Assembly: GCA_016184365.1 (NCBI GenBank)
Contig: JACPCW010000114.1
Span: 1 to 34,728 of the forward strand
Direction: 5' to 3'
Source: Candidatus Rokuibacteriota bacterium
GTDB lineage: Bacteria > Methylomirabilota > Methylomirabilia > Rokubacteriales > CSP1-6
DNA length: 34,728 nucleotides
Under the pieces are notes generated by a model that worked only from the letters and a program-made list of their open reading frames with translations, made no database searches and was not told the origin of the DNA. Every line of letters starts with the position of its first letter. The stretch's first letter is position 1. The translations under genes were made by a program, and so were the position numbers. Of the stretch, positions 31,883-34,728 are shown piece after piece.

Positions 31883-34633
31883 GTGACGTTCCCGTCACGC
31901 ACCGGCCGCGTCCTCCACGACGTGGCGCGGGTCGCGACGGCGCGACCGGCGCTCACGGTGCTGCTCGCCGTCGTCCTCGCCGCCGCGTCCGTCGTCTACG
32001 CCGCCACCGCGCTCCGCTTCAAGACCTCGACGCTGTCCCTCCTGCCGCGCAACCAGGCGTACGTCGAGCGGTTCCAGGAATACGAGCGCGAGTTCGGCGA
32101 GCTCGATGACCTGATCGTCGTCGTCGAAGCGCCGTCCACGCCCGAGGCGACGGTCTACGCCACGCGCCTCGTGCGCGAGCTGCGCGGCAGCGGCGTGCCC
32201 CTCCGGCGTATCACGCACCGCATCGATCCCAAGCAGTTCGAGGGCCGCGCGCTCCTCTACCTGTCGAAAGAACGCCTCGCCGAGATCCGCGACCGCATCT
32301 TCGATTACCAGGACTTCCTCGAGGCGTTCGCCGGCCGGCCGACGCTCGATCAGCTCGTGGATGGGATTGCCACGCAGCTCGCCGCCGCGTTCGTCACCGG
32401 CTTCTTCGATCTCGGCCTCGGACCGTCGGCCGGCATTTCGGATCTCCGCTTCATCCGCGACCTGGCCGCGCAGATGTCCGAGCGGCTCGACCGCCCCGCG
32501 CCGTATCGGTCGCCCTGGGGCGGCCTCTTCGCCGTCGGCACCGATACGGACGAAACGAGCGCCGGCTACTTCCTCTCCGACGACCAGAAGCTCCTGTTCA
32601 TCCTCGTCGAGCCCGAGACGCGTCTCGGCAGCTTCACCGGCGAGCAGCGCACGATCGAGGGGATTCGCGGCGTCATCGCCTCGCTGCGCGGCGAGTTCCC
32701 CGACGTCCGGGTCGGCGTCACCGGGAAAGCGGCGCTTTCGAACGACGAGATGTCGGCCGCGTTCGGCGACAGCGAGCGCGCCACCGTGATCGCCTTCGCG
32801 CTGACCCTCGGCCTGCTCCTGCTCGCGTTCCTCCGCGTCGGCAAGCCGGTGCTGATGCTCATCGTCCTCACGCTGTCGCTCTGCTGGTCGATCGGCGTCA
32901 CCACGCTCGTCGTCGGTCACCTGTCGCTCTTCTCGGTGATGTTCATCTCGATCGTCATCGGGCTCGGCATCGACTACGGCATCTACTTCCTCTTCCGCTA
33001 CGAGGAAGAGCTCTTCCTCGGCCGGCCGGTCCGCGACGCGATCGACGTCACGGCGACGCGCGGCGGGCCCGGCATGCTGCTCGCCGCCGCGACGGCCGCC
33101 GGCACCTTCTATGTCCTGATGCTCACGGACTTCCGCGGCGTGCAGGAGCTCGGCTTCATCGCCGGCACGGCGCTGCTGCTCGCGTGGGTGGGGATGATGA
33201 CGGTGTTCCCGGCGATCCTGATGCTCGTCGACCGCCGCCGGGCGGCGCCGGCCGAGGTCACCATCCCGCGCGCGGTGGCGCTCGCGCGCGTGCACGTGCC
33301 GGGCGTGGAACGGCTCGCGCGGTACCCGAAGTCCGTGCTCGTGAGCGCGGCGCTGGTGACGGTCCTCGCCGTCTGGGGCCTCCGCTGGGTCGAGTTCGAC
33401 TACAACCTCCTCAATCTCCAGGCCGAGGGGACGGAATCGGTCACGTGGGAGAAGCGCATCATCGAGACCGCCGGGCGGTCGGGCTTCGCCGCGCTCGCCG
33501 CCGCGGGGTCGCTCGACGAGCTGCGCCGCAAGCAGGAGGCGTTCTCGAAGCTCGGCACGGTGTCGGAAGTCGACTCCGCGCTGCTCCTCATCCCGCGCGA
33601 TCAGGAAGACAAGCTCAAGATCATCCAGGCGTTCGCCCCGGTGGTCTCGCCGGTGCGCCTCAGCCGCCCGCTGCCGCTCGACCTCGAGCGGCTCGTCACC
33701 GCGTGGGAGACGCTCAAGCGCCGTCTCGACATCGCGGCGGGCGAAGCGCCGCCCGGCGATGCGCGGCAGGAGCTGCGTCGCGCGAGCGGCGACGCCGGCC
33801 GGCTGATCGCCAAGCTCCGGAGCACGGACCGGACGGTCATCGAGCCGTCGCTCGCGCTGCTCCAGCGCCAGCTCTACGTCGATTTCGTCCGGAGCTTCCA
33901 GCGGCTGCAGGCGAACCTGAACCCGCGCGCCGTGGGCCTCGACCAGCTGCCGGTCGAGATCCGGCGGAAGTTCGTCAGCGACCGTGGGCGATTCCTGCTC
34001 CAGATCCATCCGGCGGTGAACATCTGGGAGCGTGACGGCGCGTCCCGGTTCGTCGACGAGCTGCGGCGCGTGGACCCGGACGTGACGGGGACACCGGTCA
34101 TCACGTACGAGGCGATCCGTCTGATGGAGCGGGCGTACCTGCAGGGCACGATCTACGCGATCGCGCTCGTGACCGTCCTGACGGCGCTCATCGTCCGCCG
34201 CGTGCGCGAGACGCTGCTCGCGCTGCTGCCGCTCGGGCTCGGCCTGAGCTGGACGGCGGGGCTCATGTACTTCCTCGGACTGAAATTCACGCTCGGCAAC
34301 GTCTTCGGACTCCCGCTGATCCTGGGCGCCGCGTCGGAGTACGGGCTCAACATCATCCTGCGCTTCATGGAGGAGCGCGACCGCGGCGGTCCGCTCGTCG
34401 CGCGCAGCACCCTGATGGCGGTGCTGGTGAACGGACTGACGACGATCGCCGGATTCGGCAGCCTCATGCTCGCGCAGCACCGCGGCATCTTCGGCCTGGG
34501 CCTTCTGCTGACGCTCGGGACGGCGGCGAGCCTCTTCGCCTCGCTCGTGGTGCTGCCGGTCCTGCTGCATCAGGTCGTGTTGATGCGGGACCGCCGGCGG
34601 CGCCGACCGCGGGAGCCGGTCACGACGGTCTAG
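31883..34633 (+). CDS. hpnN: HpnN-type RND transporter (hopanoid export)
   Basis: A 916-residue membrane protein of the RND/MmpL superfamily. There is one helix near residues 22-44, a large periplasmic domain (LRFKTSTLSLLPRNQAYV onward), and a bundle of five helices at about 300-440 with VIGLGIDYGIYFLFRYEEEL. A second periplasmic domain and another helix bundle at about 745-900 follow, with GAASEYGLNIILRFMEER. The start of each periplasmic domain and the overall size match HpnN, which moves hopanoids to the outer membrane. It is a GTG start 24 bases after the inositol-phosphate synthase gene. No TolC or membrane-fusion partner is seen, as is normal for HpnN. Confidence 0.88.
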   Translation: MTFPSRTGRVLHDVARVATARPALTVLLAVVLAAASVVYAATALRFKTSTLSLLPRNQAYVERFQEYEREFGELDDLIVVVEAPSTPEATVYATRLVRELRGSGVPLRRITHRIDPKQFEGRALLYLSKERLAEIRDRIFDYQDFLEAFAGRPTLDQLVDGIATQLAAAFVTGFFDLGLGPSAGISDLRFIRDLAAQMSERLDRPAPYRSPWGGLFAVGTDTDETSAGYFLSDDQKLLFILVEPETRLGSFTGEQRTIEGIRGVIASLRGEFPDVRVGVTGKAALSNDEMSAAFGDSERATVIAFALTLGLLLLAFLRVGKPVLMLIVLTLSLCWSIGVTTLVVGHLSLFSVMFISIVIGLGIDYGIYFLFRYEEELFLGRPVRDAIDVTATRGGPGMLLAAATAAGTFYVLMLTDFRGVQELGFIAGTALLLAWVGMMTVFPAILMLVDRRRAAPAEVTIPRAVALARVHVPGVERLARYPKSVLVSAALVTVLAVWGLRWVEFDYNLLNLQAEGTESVTWEKRIIETAGRSGFAALAAAGSLDELRRKQEAFSKLGTVSEVDSALLLIPRDQEDKLKIIQAFAPVVSPVRLSRPLPLDLERLVTAWETLKRRLDIAAGEAPPGDARQELRRASGDAGRLIAKLRSTDRTVIEPSLALLQRQLYVDFVRSFQRLQANLNPRAVGLDQLPVEIRRKFVSDRGRFLLQIHPAVNIWERDGASRFVDELRRVDPDVTGTPVITYEAIRLMERAYLQGTIYAIALVTVLTALIVRRVRETLLALLPLGLGLSWTAGLMYFLGLKFTLGNVFGLPLILGAASEYGLNIILRFMEERDRGGPLVARSTLMAVLVNGLTTIAGFGSLMLAQHRGIFGLGLLLTLGTAASLFASLVVLPVLLHQVVLMRDRRRRRPREPVTTV

Positions 34634-34728
34634 CCCGGACTATTCATGAGCGCGTCGCGCACGAGCCGAACGGCATCCGCGACACGACCGCGAGCGGTGG
34701 GCGGAGGGTCGCTCCGGGATTCCGCGAG
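34630..34728 (-). CDS. Possible 3' end of a convergent gene
   Basis: On the minus strand 32 codons are open from the window edge to a TAG that overlaps the hpnN stop. The last part (VADAVRLVRDALMNSPG) is protein-like. The same overlapping-stop arrangement occurs at 29934-29937. The segment is too short to name a family. Confidence 0.3.
   Translation of the reverse strand, partial: LAESRSDPPPTARGRVADAVRLVRDALMNSPG

Noticed and set aside
31895..34570. An 891-codon open frame antisense to hpnN
   Set aside because: It is rich in Arg, Glu and Asp without any motif and mirrors the codon bias of hpnN. Long antisense frames are expected at this GC content.
1..34728. tRNA, rRNA, CRISPR arrays, insertion sequences
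   Set aside because: I looked for clover-leaf ends, regularly spaced repeats and transposase motifs and saw none.

Overview
The window is GC-rich, densely packed bacterial DNA. It carries Gram-negative outer-membrane functions (an Mla-type lipid transport set and a PagL-type lipid A deacylase), a hopanoid gene set, the methylerythritol pathway enzyme IspH and many ATGA-type overlaps. My best guess is an uncultured soil or subsurface lineage of the Rokubacteria/Methylomirabilota kind. That is inferred from gene content and style; no marker gene here proves it.

Left part (1-8815): this looks like an accessory or defence island. A RapA/SNF2-type helicase, cut by the left edge, is translationally coupled to an SbcD-like nuclease and then to a 1380-residue SbcC/YhaN-like ATPase. 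The ATPase has no zinc hook at the apex of its coiled coil and has a two-helix membrane hairpin instead. A DUF433/PIN-like toxin-antitoxin pair follows, behind a promoter that predicts a leaderless mRNA. I regard the helicase-nuclease-ATPase unit as the best candidate for an undescribed system.

Scar region (8820-10530): three broken metabolic genes lie side by side. They are a C-terminal stump of a D-2-hydroxyacid dehydrogenase, an amidohydrolase with a one-base frameshift in a G run, and a luciferase-like monooxygenase with a large internal deletion plus a frameshift.

Metabolic operon on the minus strand (14844 down to 10623): fumarylacetoacetase-family hydrolase, SDR dehydrogenase, threonine synthase and M20 amidohydrolase, ending in a hairpin.

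Hopanoid operon on the minus strand (23462 down to 15008): CruF-like membrane protein, HpnH, a small unknown protein, HpnG, then after a hairpin-rich gap HpnA, HpnD, two zinc alcohol dehydrogenases, PagL-like deacylase and IspH, ending in a strand-specific hairpin. Most junctions are 4-base overlaps.

Divergent plus-strand operon (23481-29937): squalene-hopene cyclase, MlaE, MlaF, MlaD, MlaC/HpnM, a CTP-type nucleotidyltransferase and a CDP-alcohol phosphatidyltransferase fused to a degenerate nucleotidyltransferase-like domain. It ends at a two-way terminator shared with a convergent 2-oxoglutarate dioxygenase. Inositol-phosphate synthase and the hopanoid exporter HpnN follow (30785-34633).

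Together the right-hand 20 kb can supply the isoprenoid precursor, part of squalene synthesis (HpnD only; HpnC and HpnE are not in the window), hopene cyclisation, adenosyl/ribosylhopane side-chain building, export to the outer membrane and lipid A trimming. Next to these is what looks like a CDP-inositol route to an inositol phosphodiester lipid or solute. No tRNA, rRNA, CRISPR array or insertion sequence was seen.
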